From Saccharothrix obliqua (GTDB taxonomy: Bacteria; Actinomycetota; Actinomycetes; Mycobacteriales; Pseudonocardiaceae): a stretch of DNA of 64,000 nucleotides. A program made the translations under genes and the position numbers. The stretch spans positions 241,683 to 305,682 of the forward strand of contig NZ_JAHXGQ010000011.1 of NCBI RefSeq assembly GCF_019375475.1, given 5' to 3'. This document shows positions 18,470-27,006 of this stretch, one piece after another (within the stretch, counting starts at the first letter, position 1; every line of letters starts with the position of its first letter). The notes beneath the pieces are model-generated. The model saw only the letters and a list, made by a program, of their open reading frames with translations, was not told the origin of the DNA and searched no databases.

Positions 18470-19795
18470 GTGCCGGTGGCGACCACTTGGGAGCGGTTCA
18501 GGCGTGACGTGTTCGGCGATCCGCGCGATGCCGGACACGACGAGGTGGACCCGGCGGGCCTCGGCCGTGCCGTCGAACGCGACGCGGGACGTGTGCACGA
18601 CCTGATCGGCGCGGGTCTGGCGGCGCACGACGAACGCGCGGCGCGGGCACTGCGCGTGCTCGGCGAACTCGACCACGCGCCCGCCGACGCGGCGGACCGG
18701 CTGCGGTCGGTGCTGCCCGCGGCGAACGGCCACTTCCGCGTGCAGGTGGGACTGGCGTTGCACTTCTTCACCGGTGACGAGGCGTGCATCGCGGAGGTCG
18801 CCGCCGTGTTGACCGGCACCGGGAACGCGTCGGCACGCGCGGCCGCGGCGACCGCCCTGGGTTCCGCGCACGCGACGCCGCAGGCGCTGGGTGCGTTGCA
18901 CCGCGGGGTGACGGACGACGACCACCTGGTGCGGCGGTGCAGCGCGGACGCGCTGCTGCGTCACGCCGGTGAGGAGCCAGGCGGTCATGACGACCTGCGA
19001 ACCCTGCTCGCCGGGGATTCCCACGACCACCGGGCGGCGGCGTCGTGGTTGCTGGACCTCCTGGCACGCGACTCCTCGCGCTCCTACGGCACGCCCTCCC
19101 GGTTCGCGGTGGACCTCGGACCGGCCGACCACCACGGCGGTTACCGCCGACCCGCGCGGATCACCCTCGCCGGGGTGGTGCTGGGGCACGCCCGGACGTC
19201 GGCGTACGTGCCCGAGTTGCGCAACCTCGGGATCAACACGACCTACCCGGACCGCGAGCCGGACTTCGCCGCGTTGCGCGAAACCCTCGTCTCCCACGGG
19301 TACACCGGTATGCCCGAGGAGGGGGTGCTCGACATCGCGGAGACCCGTGCGGTCCTGGACGCCTGTGAAACGACGCTGGACGCCGATCTCGGCGTCTTCC
19401 GGTGGCGTCGGCACGACCTGCTGTTCGGTGATCGCGCCGTGTTCGCCGTCGAGCTGGGACCGGTCGACCCGGACGGCTCCCTGCGGATCTGCACCGCCTG
19501 GGTCGACGGCCACAACGTCTCCCCGGTGGACAACGAGGTCTACGTCCCCCAGTTCGCGCACTCGTTGCGCAGCACCCTGCGAACCCTCGACCGCGGGGCG
19601 GACTTCCTGGACTGGGGACCCACCACGGACCACGTCACCGCCGAACTGCTGCCGACCGGCATCGGGTACGAACTCCACAGCGCCGTGCCCGGCGTCGGCG
19701 AGCGGACGGGAACCGTCGAGGTGTCCCGCGACGACATCGCCCACGTCCTCGACGCCACCGCCACCGCGCTGGAGAACCACCCGCGACGTCCTTGA
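18470..19795 (+). CDS. HEAT-repeat-like protein with unknown C-terminal domain, 441 aa
   Basis: The gene is divergent from the BTAD regulator, with the 98-nt gap serving both promoters. GTG 18470 is used, though GTG 18476 is equally possible and the ribosome binding site is weak. Residues about 40-205 consist of Ala/Leu-rich helical pairs (LGELDHAPADAADRL, AVLTGTGNASARAAAATAL, DDDHLVRRCSADALL) resembling HEAT/PBS-lyase repeats used for protein contacts. Residues 205-441 form a separate alpha/beta domain with many Trp and His and no motif I recognise. No export signal is present. It ends at a strong hairpin before the convergent RidA gene. Confidence 0.6.
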   Translation: MPVATTWERFRRDVFGDPRDAGHDEVDPAGLGRAVERDAGRVHDLIGAGLAAHDERAARALRVLGELDHAPADAADRLRSVLPAANGHFRVQVGLALHFFTGDEACIAEVAAVLTGTGNASARAAAATALGSAHATPQALGALHRGVTDDDHLVRRCSADALLRHAGEEPGGHDDLRTLLAGDSHDHRAAASWLLDLLARDSSRSYGTPSRFAVDLGPADHHGGYRRPARITLAGVVLGHARTSAYVPELRNLGINTTYPDREPDFAALRETLVSHGYTGMPEEGVLDIAETRAVLDACETTLDADLGVFRWRRHDLLFGDRAVFAVELGPVDPDGSLRICTAWVDGHNVSPVDNEVYVPQFAHSLRSTLRTLDRGADFLDWGPTTDHVTAELLPTGIGYELHSAVPGVGERTGTVEVSRDDIAHVLDATATALENHPRRP

Positions 19796-19812
19796 GCCGA
19801 GTGGGATGCGGC

Positions 19813-19848
19813 CCGGTCGGCGGGTTTGGGGCGCGTGCCGCCGACCGG
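19813..19848. terminator. Bidirectional hairpin between convergent genes
   Basis: CCGGTCGGCGG (19813-19823) and CCGCCGACCGG (19838-19848) form a perfect 11-bp stem with a 14-nt loop in the 61-nt gap between the HEAT-like gene and the RidA gene. Confidence 0.65.
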
Positions 19849-19856
19849 ACCGCTGG

Positions 19857-20327
19857 TCAGGGTTGCCGGAGTTCGGCGACGAGTTCGACCTCGACCGGCG
19901 CGTTGCCCGGCAGCAGCGCGACGCCGATGGCGGCCCGCGCGTGCCGGCCGATGTCGCCGAACACCTCGGCGAGCAGTTCCGACGCGCCGTCGACCACGCG
20001 CGGCTGCTCGATGAAACCGTTGGTCGAGGCGACGTAGCCGGTGACCTTCACGATCCGGCTGATGTTCTCCAGACCGGCGACGTGGTCGAGTTCGGCGAGC
20101 AGGTTCACCGCGACCAGGCGTGCGGCCAACGCCGCCTGCTCGGTGCTCACCTCCGCGCCGCACCGGCCGGTGACGACCGGGACGCCGTCCACGGTGGGGG
20201 TCTGACCGGACACGAACACCAGCGGGCCGTTGGTGATCACGCCCGGCAGGTAGGCGAAGCGGGGTTCCGGGAGGGCGGGCAGGTCGACGCCCAGTTCTTC
20301 GAGTCGGCGGCGGACGGCTTCGGTCAT
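19857..20327 (-). CDS. RidA/YjgF-family protein (imine/enamine deaminase-like)
   Basis: The 156-residue protein has the RidA pattern: VFVSGQTPTVDG near residue 40, the helix QAALAARLVAVNLLAELDHVAGLENISRIVKVTGYV and the C-terminal PVEVELVAEL strand with R-A-A-I-G. RidA proteins hydrolyse reactive imines and enamines such as those released by PLP-dependent dehydratases. It is the last gene of the leftward kinase-IclR-aldolase-RidA operon, 16 nt after the aldolase. The divergent arm encodes a PLP lyase-like enzyme, so a detoxifying or finishing role in the same deamination is plausible. The subfamily is the longer YjgH/YoaB-like type, so the catalytic Arg assignment is uncertain. Confidence 0.8.
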   Translation of the reverse strand: MTEAVRRRLEELGVDLPALPEPRFAYLPGVITNGPLVFVSGQTPTVDGVPVVTGRCGAEVSTEQAALAARLVAVNLLAELDHVAGLENISRIVKVTGYVASTNGFIEQPRVVDGASELLAEVFGDIGRHARAAIGVALLPGNAPVEVELVAELRQP

Positions 20328-20343
20328 CGGGGGTCCTCTCGGG

Positions 20344-20937
20344 TCAGCGGTCGCAGGAGGCGACCAGTGCGGAGATCTCCGCCGCCGCGCCGAGGCCGCT
20401 GCCGACGCCGACCGCCGCCGCGCCGCGGTCCAGGTGCGCGCGGCTGTTGGCGGCGTTGACGCCGCCCACGGCGACGAACCGGGCGGTGGGGAACGGCGCG
20501 CTCATCGCCGCGTACCAGTCGGCGGCCAGCGAGCCCGCCGGGAACGCCTTCATCCAGGTGAGGCCGAGTTCGAGCGCGTCCGCGGTCTCCGTGGGCGTGG
20601 CGACGCCGGGCAGGTAGGGGCAGTCGGCACCGGCGGCGACGGCGGCGACGCGGGCGCTGACCGACGGCGCGACCAGGAAGCGGGCGCCCAGGCCCAGCGC
20701 GGTTTCCGCCTGCGCGGCGGTCAGGACGGTGCCCGCGCCGACCGGCCGGTCGCCGGCCGCCTCGACGGTGGCGGTCAGCGATTCGGCGTCGACCGGTCCC
20801 TGCACGGGGACCTCGACCAGCTCGACGCCCGCCGCCCAGCACATCCGGGCGCGCTCCACCGTGGTCTCGGGACCCAGGCCGCGCAGGATGGCGATCACCG
20901 GCACCCGCGCGAGACCGCGCTCGAAGAACTCGCTCAT
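20344..20937 (-). CDS. eda: 2-dehydro-3-deoxy-6-phosphogluconate (KDPG) aldolase
   Basis: The 197-residue protein matches the class I KDPG/KHG aldolase family in length and motifs: N-terminal RVPVIAILRG, catalytic Glu in VELVEVPVQGP, GAGTVLTAAQAE, and the Schiff-base Lys in TWMKAFPAG, followed by the phosphate loop GVNAANSRAHLDRGAAAVGVGS. It would split 2-keto-3-deoxy-6-phosphogluconate to pyruvate and glyceraldehyde 3-phosphate in the cytoplasm. Its start overlaps the stop of the IclR gene by 4 nt. With the KDG-type kinase two genes upstream it forms the lower part of a sugar-acid pathway. A galactonate-type (KDPGal) specificity is a possible alternative. Confidence 0.85.
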   Translation of the reverse strand: MSEFFERGLARVPVIAILRGLGPETTVERARMCWAAGVELVEVPVQGPVDAESLTATVEAAGDRPVGAGTVLTAAQAETALGLGARFLVAPSVSARVAAVAAGADCPYLPGVATPTETADALELGLTWMKAFPAGSLAADWYAAMSAPFPTARFVAVGGVNAANSRAHLDRGAAAVGVGSGLGAAAEISALVASCDR

Positions 20938-21677
20938 GCTTCCCCTCCCAGGGTTCTGGAGATGGTCCGGGTGGCCTGCGCGAGGTCCGGCAGCAGTGCG
21001 GTGAGCTGCTCGAACGTGTGCGAGGACGTGGTCGCGGTGATGGACACCGCGCCGACGGGCGCGCCGTCCATGCTCAGGATCGGCATGGCCACGCAGTGGA
21101 TGAACGGCTCCAGCTCGCCGCGGTCCACGGCGTAACCGTTGCGCCGCACCTCTTCCAGGACCTCGACGTAGCGCTGGACCGACCGGATGCTGGTCTCGGT
21201 GACGCCGTTGAACTCGATCCGGCGCAGCACCGCGTCCCGCACCGGCTCGGGCACGTGCGCCAGGATCGCCTTGGCGACACCGGCGCTGCTCATCGGGACG
21301 GGCAGCCCGATGCGGGAGTACATCTGCACCTGCTGCATGCCCTCGTACTTGTCGATGTAGACCACCTTGTCGCCCTGGAGCACCGCCAGGTGGACCGTCA
21401 GGTTGGTGCGCGCGTTGAGGTCGCGCAGCACCGGGGCGGCGACCTTGCGCAGGTCGAGCCCCTCCAGCGCCTGGTAGGCCATGGCGTAGAAGGCACTGCC
21501 CAGCCGGTAGCGCAACTCCTCGTCGCGCTCGACCATGCCGAACTCCTCCAGCGTCTGGAGCAGCCGCAGCACGGTCGACTTGTGCACCTGGAGGGTTTCG
21601 CTGAGCGTCCGGAGGCTCTGCGGCTCCTTGGTGATCTCCTGGAGGAGGATCATCGCCTTCTCAAGACTCTTGATCAT
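20934..21677 (-). CDS. IclR-family transcriptional regulator (local KdgR-like repressor)
   Basis: ATG 21677 is selected because MIKSLEKAMILLQEITKEP is the normal IclR beginning and it overlaps the kinase stop as ATGA. Residues 1-65 form the winged helix-turn-helix (SLRTLSETLQVHKSTVLRLLQTLEEFG). The rest is the IclR effector domain with LPVPMSSAGVAKAILAH and the usual C-terminal block beginning GELEPFIHCVAMPI. The protein has 247 residues, a typical length. IclR members act as dimers or tetramers on palindromic operators and often respond to keto-sugar acids. The two matching three-half-site elements at 22784-22809 and 22963-22988 are the obvious targets, making this an autoregulated local switch. 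Confidence 0.9.
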   Translation of the reverse strand: MIKSLEKAMILLQEITKEPQSLRTLSETLQVHKSTVLRLLQTLEEFGMVERDEELRYRLGSAFYAMAYQALEGLDLRKVAAPVLRDLNARTNLTVHLAVLQGDKVVYIDKYEGMQQVQMYSRIGLPVPMSSAGVAKAILAHVPEPVRDAVLRRIEFNGVTETSIRSVQRYVEVLEEVRRNGYAVDRGELEPFIHCVAMPILSMDGAPVGAVSITATTSSHTFEQLTALLPDLAQATRTISRTLGGEA

Positions 21678-22654
21678 GAAGCCACCTCTTCGACGACGGT
21701 TCCACCGCGGACGCGCAACCGTTGCCAGACGGAGGGGTGAAGCGCGGCCAGCTCCCACAGCTCGGAGATCGGCGGCAGTTCACCCACGTCGCCGACCACG
21801 CTGAGCGCGCTGGCCGCCACGAGGTGACCGAGTCGCGCGGAGCGCACCGTATCGCGCGACCGCAGCAGGCCCGCGAGGAACCCGGCGGCGAAGGCGTCGC
21901 CCGCGCCGGTGACCTCGCGGACGTCCACCCGCAGGCCGGGCACGACGTCGACACCGGTCGGGGAGAACACGGTCACCGGGTCCGCGCCCTGCTTGACGAC
22001 CAGCCAGCGGGGCTCGGGCAGCAGCCGCCGGACCTCGGCGGGATCGGCGGTGCCCCACAGGTCGAGGGCCTCGTCCGCGCCGACCAGGACGACGTCGGCC
22101 TGCCGCGCGAGGTCGCGCAGGAGGTCGCCCGCCGGTTCGCGCCACAGCGACGGCCGCCAGTTGACGTCGAAGGACACCAGGCCGGCCGCGGGCTTGCGGG
22201 CCAGCAGCGCCCGGACCAGCTCCCGGCACCCGGTGGAGATGGCCGGGGTGATGCCGGTCAGGTGCAGCAGCCGGGGTGCGCGGCGCAGCACGGCGTCGGC
22301 GAACTCCGGCGACATCCCGCCCGCGGCCGAGTCGCGGCGGTAGTAGTAGACCCGGGTCCCCGCCGGGCCGATGTCCTTGAAGAAGACGCCGGTCGGGTGC
22401 TCGGGGTCCACGACCACGCCGCTGACGTCCACTCCGGACTCGCGGACCGCCGCCACCAGCGCCCGGCCGAGCGGGTCGTCGCCGACCCGGCTCATCCACC
22501 CGACCGGCACGTCCAGGCGGGCCAGGTAGGAGGCCACGTTGGACTCCGCGCCGCCCGCGGTGCGCAGGAACAGCTCGGCGGACTCCAGTCGCCCTTCGTG
22601 GGGGATGAACATCGCCATGGTCTCGCCGACGCAGACGACCTGCGGATCCACCAC
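21674..22654 (-). CDS. PfkB-family sugar kinase, probably 2-keto-3-deoxygluconate kinase
   Basis: The start is taken as GTG 22654, with GTG 22651 equally possible; AAGGG lies just upstream. The 326-residue protein begins CVGETMAMFIPHEG and carries the ribokinase/PfkB signature 1 (GGAESNVASYLARL) and signature 2 VTGAGDAFAAGFLAGL with the catalytic Asp. RVYYYRRDSAAGGMSPEF is characteristic of KDG kinases (KdgK). It would phosphorylate 2-keto-3-deoxygluconate at O6, giving the substrate of the KDPG aldolase in the same operon. It is first in the leftward operon, downstream of a promoter overlapped by an IclR-type operator. Confidence 0.85.
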   Translation of the reverse strand: MVDPQVVCVGETMAMFIPHEGRLESAELFLRTAGGAESNVASYLARLDVPVGWMSRVGDDPLGRALVAAVRESGVDVSGVVVDPEHPTGVFFKDIGPAGTRVYYYRRDSAAGGMSPEFADAVLRRAPRLLHLTGITPAISTGCRELVRALLARKPAAGLVSFDVNWRPSLWREPAGDLLRDLARQADVVLVGADEALDLWGTADPAEVRRLLPEPRWLVVKQGADPVTVFSPTGVDVVPGLRVDVREVTGAGDAFAAGFLAGLLRSRDTVRSARLGHLVAASALSVVGDVGELPPISELWELAALHPSVWQRLRVRGGTVVEEVAS

Positions 22655-22758
22655 TGGAGAAGCCCTTCTGCTGGGACCGGCCACGGCCGACCGATGTCGG
22701 CGGGTTCGAGACGTCGAGGGGGCGAGCACCGCGCGTGCGGCACCGGCCTCGATGCGAA

Positions 22759-22787
22759 ACTATGCCATCACGAAGCGCATCAAGCAA
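22759..22787 (-). promoter_or_regulatory. Promoter of the leftward kinase-IclR-aldolase-RidA operon
   Basis: Read on the minus strand, TTGCTT (22787-22782) and CATAGT (22764-22759) are separated by exactly 17 nt and point towards the kinase gene. The -35 hexamer lies inside the operator at 22784-22809, which would give simple steric repression. Confidence 0.5.
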
Positions 22788-22809
22788 CGACCGTTGCTTG
22801 ATAAGCAAC
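22784..22809. promoter_or_regulatory. Three-half-site operator, copy 1 (probable IclR site)
   Basis: Half-sites GCAAC (22784-22788), GTTGC (22793-22797) and GCAAC (22805-22809) are spaced 4 and 7 nt apart. The last 17 nt form a perfect palindrome, GTTGCTT-GAT-AAGCAAC. Copy 2 at 22963-22988 has the same geometry with three mismatches in 26 nt. Confidence 0.75.
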
Positions 22810-22917
22810 ACAGCAGGTGAACGCTGGTGTTACGGTGCTTTTAGCGTAAGCCCGCGTGGTGGAAAACCGGGTTCGCCGGGCTTGTTGTTACGCCAAAAGG
22901 CCGCTGTTCGATAGCTC

Positions 22918-22945
22918 TTGACACCGCCAAATGCGGGTGTAATCG
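22918..22945 (+). promoter_or_regulatory. Candidate promoter of the rightward transport/catabolic operon
   Basis: A perfect -35 hexamer TTGACA (22918-22923) precedes a weak -10 region (TAATCG at 22940-22945, 16-nt spacing). The second operator lies just downstream of the expected start site, where a bound repressor would block initiation or early elongation. The -10 call is weak. Confidence 0.4.
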
Positions 22946-22962
22946 TGAGCACCGCTCGATGC

Positions 22963-22988
22963 GCAACGAGTGTTGCATGATAAGCAAC
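22963..22988. promoter_or_regulatory. Three-half-site operator, copy 2 (probable IclR site)
   Basis: GCAAC (22963-22967), GTTGC (22972-22976) and GCAAC (22984-22988) reproduce the spacing of copy 1 exactly. The palindrome has one imperfect position (GTTGCAT against AAGCAAC). It ends 25 nt before the solute-binding-protein start. Confidence 0.75.
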
Positions 22989-23013
22989 GCTATCGGGAAG
23001 AGTGGTGGACGGC

Positions 23014-24348
23014 ATGGCAACACGCGGTAGAGCGCTGCGGTCCCTCGTGACGGCGACCGCCGCGGCGGCACTGCTGGCGGCGTGCGGCGGCACCGGCGGT
23101 GAGACCGCGCCCCAGGGCGGGCGGGAGTCCTTCAAGGGCCAGCAGATCCGGGTCCTCCTGAAGGAGGGCTACGAGATCAACGCGATCCAGGAGTTCCTGC
23201 CGGACTTCGAGGCCGCCACCGGCATCGACGTCGAGCTGGAGGTCTACGACGAGTCGACCGCCCGGCAGAAGCTGGCGCTGGACATGACCTCGCGGACCGG
23301 CACCTACGACGTGACCTCCGCGTCGTTCTGGAACCTGCCCGAGTTCACCGAGGCGGGGTGGCTGGAACCGCTCGACCCGTACCTGGAGCAGGCCAAGGAC
23401 CCCTGGCTGCACAAGGAGGACATCCCCGGCGGCGCGCTGGACTCGATGTCCGTGGACGGCAAGCTCTACGCACTGCCCCACACCATCATCGGCGGGTTGT
23501 TCTACTACCGCGCCGATGTCCTGGAACGGCACGGCATCCAGCCGCCGACGACCACGGACGAGATCCTTGCCGCGGCGAAAGCCCTGAAGCAGGCCGAACC
23601 CGACATGGTGCCGTTCGTCGCGCGTGGCGCGTCGTCGTTCGCGAGCCTGGGCACGCAGTTGGGTTGGGCTTACGGGTACGGCGCGGTCCTGATGGATGGC
23701 AACGGCCAACCGCACGCCGACGACCCGAAGATGGCCCATGCCATGCAGGACTTCGTGACGCTGATGCGGGACTACGGCCCCACGGACGCGGCGTCGCTCG
23801 ACTTCACGCAGGCGGGGGAGAAGTTCTCCTCCGGACGCGCCGCGATGATGTTCGACACCTCCGGTTTCGGCACGATCTTCGAGGACCCCGCGCAGTCCAA
23901 GGTGGCCGGCAAGGTCGGCTACACCCTGCCGACCGGTCCCGAGGGCAAGAAGTTGCAGTGGCTCTACAACGAGGGCCTGGCGGTCACCGCGACGTCCGAG
24001 CACAAGAACGCGGCGTGGCTGTTCCTCCAGTGGCGGATGTCGCGGGAGACCACCACGAAGGAACTGACGCAACTCGGCCGCACCGACGTGCCGAACCTGC
24101 ACGTGCTCGGCAGCGACGAGTACAAGAAGTACGCGCGGGAGCACAACGTCGTGGCGTTCACCGAGATCCTGCCGAAGTCGTGGGAGGCGGCCACCGCCGA
24201 GCACTGGCCGTTCTACGCGCAGTTCGCCCAGATCGGCGACACGTTCTGCCAGAACGTCTCCCGCGCCATCACGGGCTCCACCGCGGTCGAGGGCGCGTTG
24301 AAGGACAGCCAGGCCACCCTCGCCGAGATCATGCGGAACAACCGTTGA
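23014..24348 (+). CDS. ABC transporter extracellular solute-binding lipoprotein (CUT1 sugar type)
   Basis: ATG 23014 is preferred over GTG 23002, which is too close to GGGAAG. The N-terminus RALRSLVTATAAAALLAACGG ends in the lipobox LAAC, so the protein is membrane-anchored outside. The rest is a family 1 solute-binding fold: EFLPDFEAATGIDVELEVYDE, WNLPEFTEAGWLEPLDPYL, SVDGKLYALPHTIIGGLFYYR and AAMMFDTSGFGT are the conserved blocks. The protein has 444 residues. It would capture a sugar or sugar-acid and deliver it to the two permeases encoded later in the operon. It is the first rightward gene, controlled by operator copy 2. Confidence 0.9.
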   Translation: MATRGRALRSLVTATAAAALLAACGGTGGETAPQGGRESFKGQQIRVLLKEGYEINAIQEFLPDFEAATGIDVELEVYDESTARQKLALDMTSRTGTYDVTSASFWNLPEFTEAGWLEPLDPYLEQAKDPWLHKEDIPGGALDSMSVDGKLYALPHTIIGGLFYYRADVLERHGIQPPTTTDEILAAAKALKQAEPDMVPFVARGASSFASLGTQLGWAYGYGAVLMDGNGQPHADDPKMAHAMQDFVTLMRDYGPTDAASLDFTQAGEKFSSGRAAMMFDTSGFGTIFEDPAQSKVAGKVGYTLPTGPEGKKLQWLYNEGLAVTATSEHKNAAWLFLQWRMSRETTTKELTQLGRTDVPNLHVLGSDEYKKYAREHNVVAFTEILPKSWEAATAEHWPFYAQFAQIGDTFCQNVSRAITGSTAVEGALKDSQATLAEIMRNNR

Positions 24349-24358
24349 GAGAACAGCC

Positions 24359-25906
24359 ATGACGACGGTGCTCATCAAGGGCGGCACGGTGTTCGACGGC
24401 ACCGGCCGACCGGGCAGGCGGGCCGACGTGCTGCTGCGCGACGGCGTGGTGGCCGACGTGGCGGACCGGGTGGACGAGCCCGGTCACGTCGTGGACGCGG
24501 CGGGCGCGTGGGTGACCCCCGGTTTCATCGACGCGCACAGCCACGCCGACCTCGCGGCGCTGACCGGTGACGGCATGGCCCTGCGAGCGCGGGCCGGCAT
24601 CACCACCGAGGTGGTCGGCCAGGACGGCTTCGGCCTCTTCCCGGTGGTCGGCCCGACCCTCGACGCCGTCGCGGAGAGCCTCACCACGCTCGCCGGACCG
24701 GCCGCGGTGACGCACACCCACGCCACCGCGGCCGGGTACCTCGCCGCCACCCGGCGGGCCGGCTTCGCCCGGGTCGCCGCGCTGCTGCCGCACTCGTGCC
24801 TGCGCGCGGCGGTCGGCGTCGAACCGGGCCGGCCCGCCGACGAGGCGGAGCGGGCCCGGCTCGCCGCCCTCGCGCGGGCGGAGCTGACCGACGGGGTCGT
24901 GGGCCTGTCCACCGGCCTGAGCTACCCGCCCGCGCGCTGGGCGGACGGCGACGAACTGGTGGCGCCGCTGTCCGCGCTGCCCCGGGACCGCCGGCGGTTC
25001 GCGGTGCACCTGCGCGACTACGGCGCGGGTTTCGCCGACGCCGTCGACGAGGTGGTCGCGATCGCCCGCGCCGCCGACGCTTCCCTGCACCTGTCGCACT
25101 TCCACGTCTCCGGCCCCGGCCGGGCCGGGTCGGCCGCGACCCACCTGCGTCGGCTGGACGACGGGGTGACGCTGGACTCCTACCCGTACGAAACCGGGTG
25201 CACGACACTGCTCTCCGCGTTGCCGGAGTGGTTCCAGGCGGCGGACCACGTCGCACGGCGACGCATCCTGGCCGGTGGCACCGCGCGCCGACGGCTCGTG
25301 GCCGACCTGGACGCGCTCGGTCCCGGCGCGACGTTCGCGGTCGGCTGGGACGGCATCGTGCTCGTGCCGCGCCGCCCGGAGGTGTCGCGGGGCAGCGGTG
25401 GCGTCCCGGTCGCGGAGGCCGCGCGGGCGTTGGCGACCACCCCGGGCGAGGTCGTGGCCGCCGTCGCGGCCGAGACCGGTCTGGACTGCTTCGCCCTGGC
25501 CCGCCAGGGGCACCGGGACAACGTCCTGCGCGTCGCGGCGCACCCGCGGCACGTGGTCGGGTCGGACGGCCTGCTCGCCGGCGACCACCCGCCGCACCCC
25601 CGCGCCGCCTGGTCGTTCCTCCGCTTCCTCGCCTGGGCCCGCGACGGCGTGATCCCCGTCGGCGTGCCCGCGATGGTGGCCAAGATGACCGGCCGCACCG
25701 CCGCCGTGCTCGGCCTGCCCGGCGGCACCCTCACCAGGGGCGCGCCCGCCGACGTGCTGGTGCTCGACCCCGCCCGCCTGTCCGCCGGCCCGGAGGCCGG
25801 ACCGTCCACACCGGACGCCGTCGCGCACTCGTTCCTCGCGGGCGCGCCGGTGATCCACGACGGCCGCCGGCTCGGCCGTCCCGCACCCCTGGAGATGATC
25901 ACGTGA
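24359..25906 (+). CDS. N-acyl-D-amino-acid deacylase (D-aminoacylase-family amidohydrolase)
   Basis: The 515-residue protein begins TTVLIKGGTVFDGTGRPGRRADV and shows the amidohydrolase metal motif FIDAHSHADL, the ITTEVVGQDGFG loop typical of D-aminoacylases, HLSHFHVSG, and the late Asp in VVGSDGLLAGDHPPHPRA with the usual WSFLRFLAWARDG block. Family enzymes remove N-acyl groups from D-amino acids using zinc. A 2-acetamido-2-deoxy-D-gluconate has D configuration at C2, so it is a chemically sensible substrate in this operon. That assignment is inference. The gene starts 10 nt after the binding protein and its stop overlaps the next start as GTGA. Confidence 0.85.
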   Translation: MTTVLIKGGTVFDGTGRPGRRADVLLRDGVVADVADRVDEPGHVVDAAGAWVTPGFIDAHSHADLAALTGDGMALRARAGITTEVVGQDGFGLFPVVGPTLDAVAESLTTLAGPAAVTHTHATAAGYLAATRRAGFARVAALLPHSCLRAAVGVEPGRPADEAERARLAALARAELTDGVVGLSTGLSYPPARWADGDELVAPLSALPRDRRRFAVHLRDYGAGFADAVDEVVAIARAADASLHLSHFHVSGPGRAGSAATHLRRLDDGVTLDSYPYETGCTTLLSALPEWFQAADHVARRRILAGGTARRRLVADLDALGPGATFAVGWDGIVLVPRRPEVSRGSGGVPVAEAARALATTPGEVVAAVAAETGLDCFALARQGHRDNVLRVAAHPRHVVGSDGLLAGDHPPHPRAAWSFLRFLAWARDGVIPVGVPAMVAKMTGRTAAVLGLPGGTLTRGAPADVLVLDPARLSAGPEAGPSTPDAVAHSFLAGAPVIHDGRRLGRPAPLEMIT

Positions 25907-27006
25907 TCGCCGCCGCACCGCTGCCGGAGTCCGCCTGCGCGGACTGCGGCGCGCGCGCCGCCGTGTTCACCGGAGCCTGCCCGCGCTGCGGTGGTGTGCT
26001 CCTCGTCGTCGAGCGCACGCCACCGGTGTCCACGTCCGTGGTGAGCCCGCTGGTGGCCAGCCGGGCACCCGGCCTGGAGGGCGTGCTGCTCAAGCTGGAG
26101 ACCGTCCAGCCCACGGGGTCGTTCAAGGACCGGGTGATGGCGGTGCTGGTCGCCCAGGCCGTCACGGCGGGCTACCGGGCCGCCGTGGTCGCCTCCTCCG
26201 GCAACGCCGCGGTCGCCGCCGCGGCGGCCTGCGCCCGTGCCGGGCTGCCGCTGCTGGTGCTCGTGCCCGACGGCGTGCCCGCGTCCCGGCTCGCACCCGC
26301 GCTGCTGCGCGGCGCGGCGCTGGTGCGGGTCGGTGACGACCCGAGCGCCGCGCACCGGCGGGCCGGCGAGCTGGCCGCCCGGTTCCCGCTGGCCAACCTC
26401 GCCTCGACGTTCGCCGCGCCCGGCTGCGAGTGGGCGTGCCGGGACATCGGCCGCGAGATCGGCGACCAGGCCGGCGACGGGGTCACGCACCTCGTGGCGC
26501 CGGTCAGCGTCGGTCCGGTGCTGGTCGGCACCGCGGCGGGGATGTCCGGCACACCGGCCCTCTGGGCGGCGCAGGCCGCCGGGTGCGCGCCCATCGCCGA
26601 GGCGTTCGCCGCCGGCGCGCGGCACGTCGCGCCCTGGGCGGGCGCCGTCGACACCCGCGCGCACGCCATCGCGGACCGGCTGGCGGGGTACGCGGCCGAG
26701 GCCGACCTGACGTTGCGCGCGGTGCGGGACAGCGGGGGAGTGGCCGCCGCCGTGGACGACCACGAGATGGCCCGGATGCGGGCCGACCTCGCCCGGTACG
26801 ACGGCCTGGACGTCGAGCTGTCCTCCTGCGCCGCACCGGCGTTGTGGCGGCGGGACGGGGTGCCGGGCGCGCGTGCGGTGTGCGTGCTGACCGGCGGCGG
26901 GCTGAAGGAGACGCTCGGCGAGGACCCGGCCCCGGCCGACCTCGGGGCGTTCAGCGCCGCGGCCGGTCTGGGCGACGAGCTGATCGAGGAGGTTCGGACG
27001 TGGTAG
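25903..27006 (+). CDS. PLP-dependent threonine-synthase-like lyase with N-terminal zinc-ribbon-like segment
   Basis: GTG 25903 overlaps the deacylase stop. The 367-residue protein starts with two CxxC pairs (CADCGA, CPRCGG), as in long threonine synthases. It then has the fold-type II PLP region with the Schiff-base Lys in QPTGSFKDRVMAVL, the SSGNAAVAAAAACARAG phosphate/substrate loop and VPDGVPASR. The PLP-phosphate Gly-rich loop may be at LTGGGLKETLG. Fold-type II enzymes catalyse beta-replacement or alpha,beta-elimination and deamination of hydroxy-amino acids. In this context ammonia elimination from 2-amino-2-deoxygluconate to 2-keto-3-deoxygluconate is an attractive guess. True threonine synthase is less likely because no homoserine genes are nearby. 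Confidence 0.75.
   Translation: MIAAAPLPESACADCGARAAVFTGACPRCGGVLLVVERTPPVSTSVVSPLVASRAPGLEGVLLKLETVQPTGSFKDRVMAVLVAQAVTAGYRAAVVASSGNAAVAAAAACARAGLPLLVLVPDGVPASRLAPALLRGAALVRVGDDPSAAHRRAGELAARFPLANLASTFAAPGCEWACRDIGREIGDQAGDGVTHLVAPVSVGPVLVGTAAGMSGTPALWAAQAAGCAPIAEAFAAGARHVAPWAGAVDTRAHAIADRLAGYAAEADLTLRAVRDSGGVAAAVDDHEMARMRADLARYDGLDVELSSCAAPALWRRDGVPGARAVCVLTGGGLKETLGEDPAPADLGAFSAAAGLGDELIEEVRTW

Noticed and set aside
25903..27006. Calling the PLP enzyme a true threonine synthase (ThrC)
   Set aside because: The fold and Lys motif fit, but there are no threonine-pathway genes nearby and the operon is catabolic; a lyase/deaminase role is more consistent.
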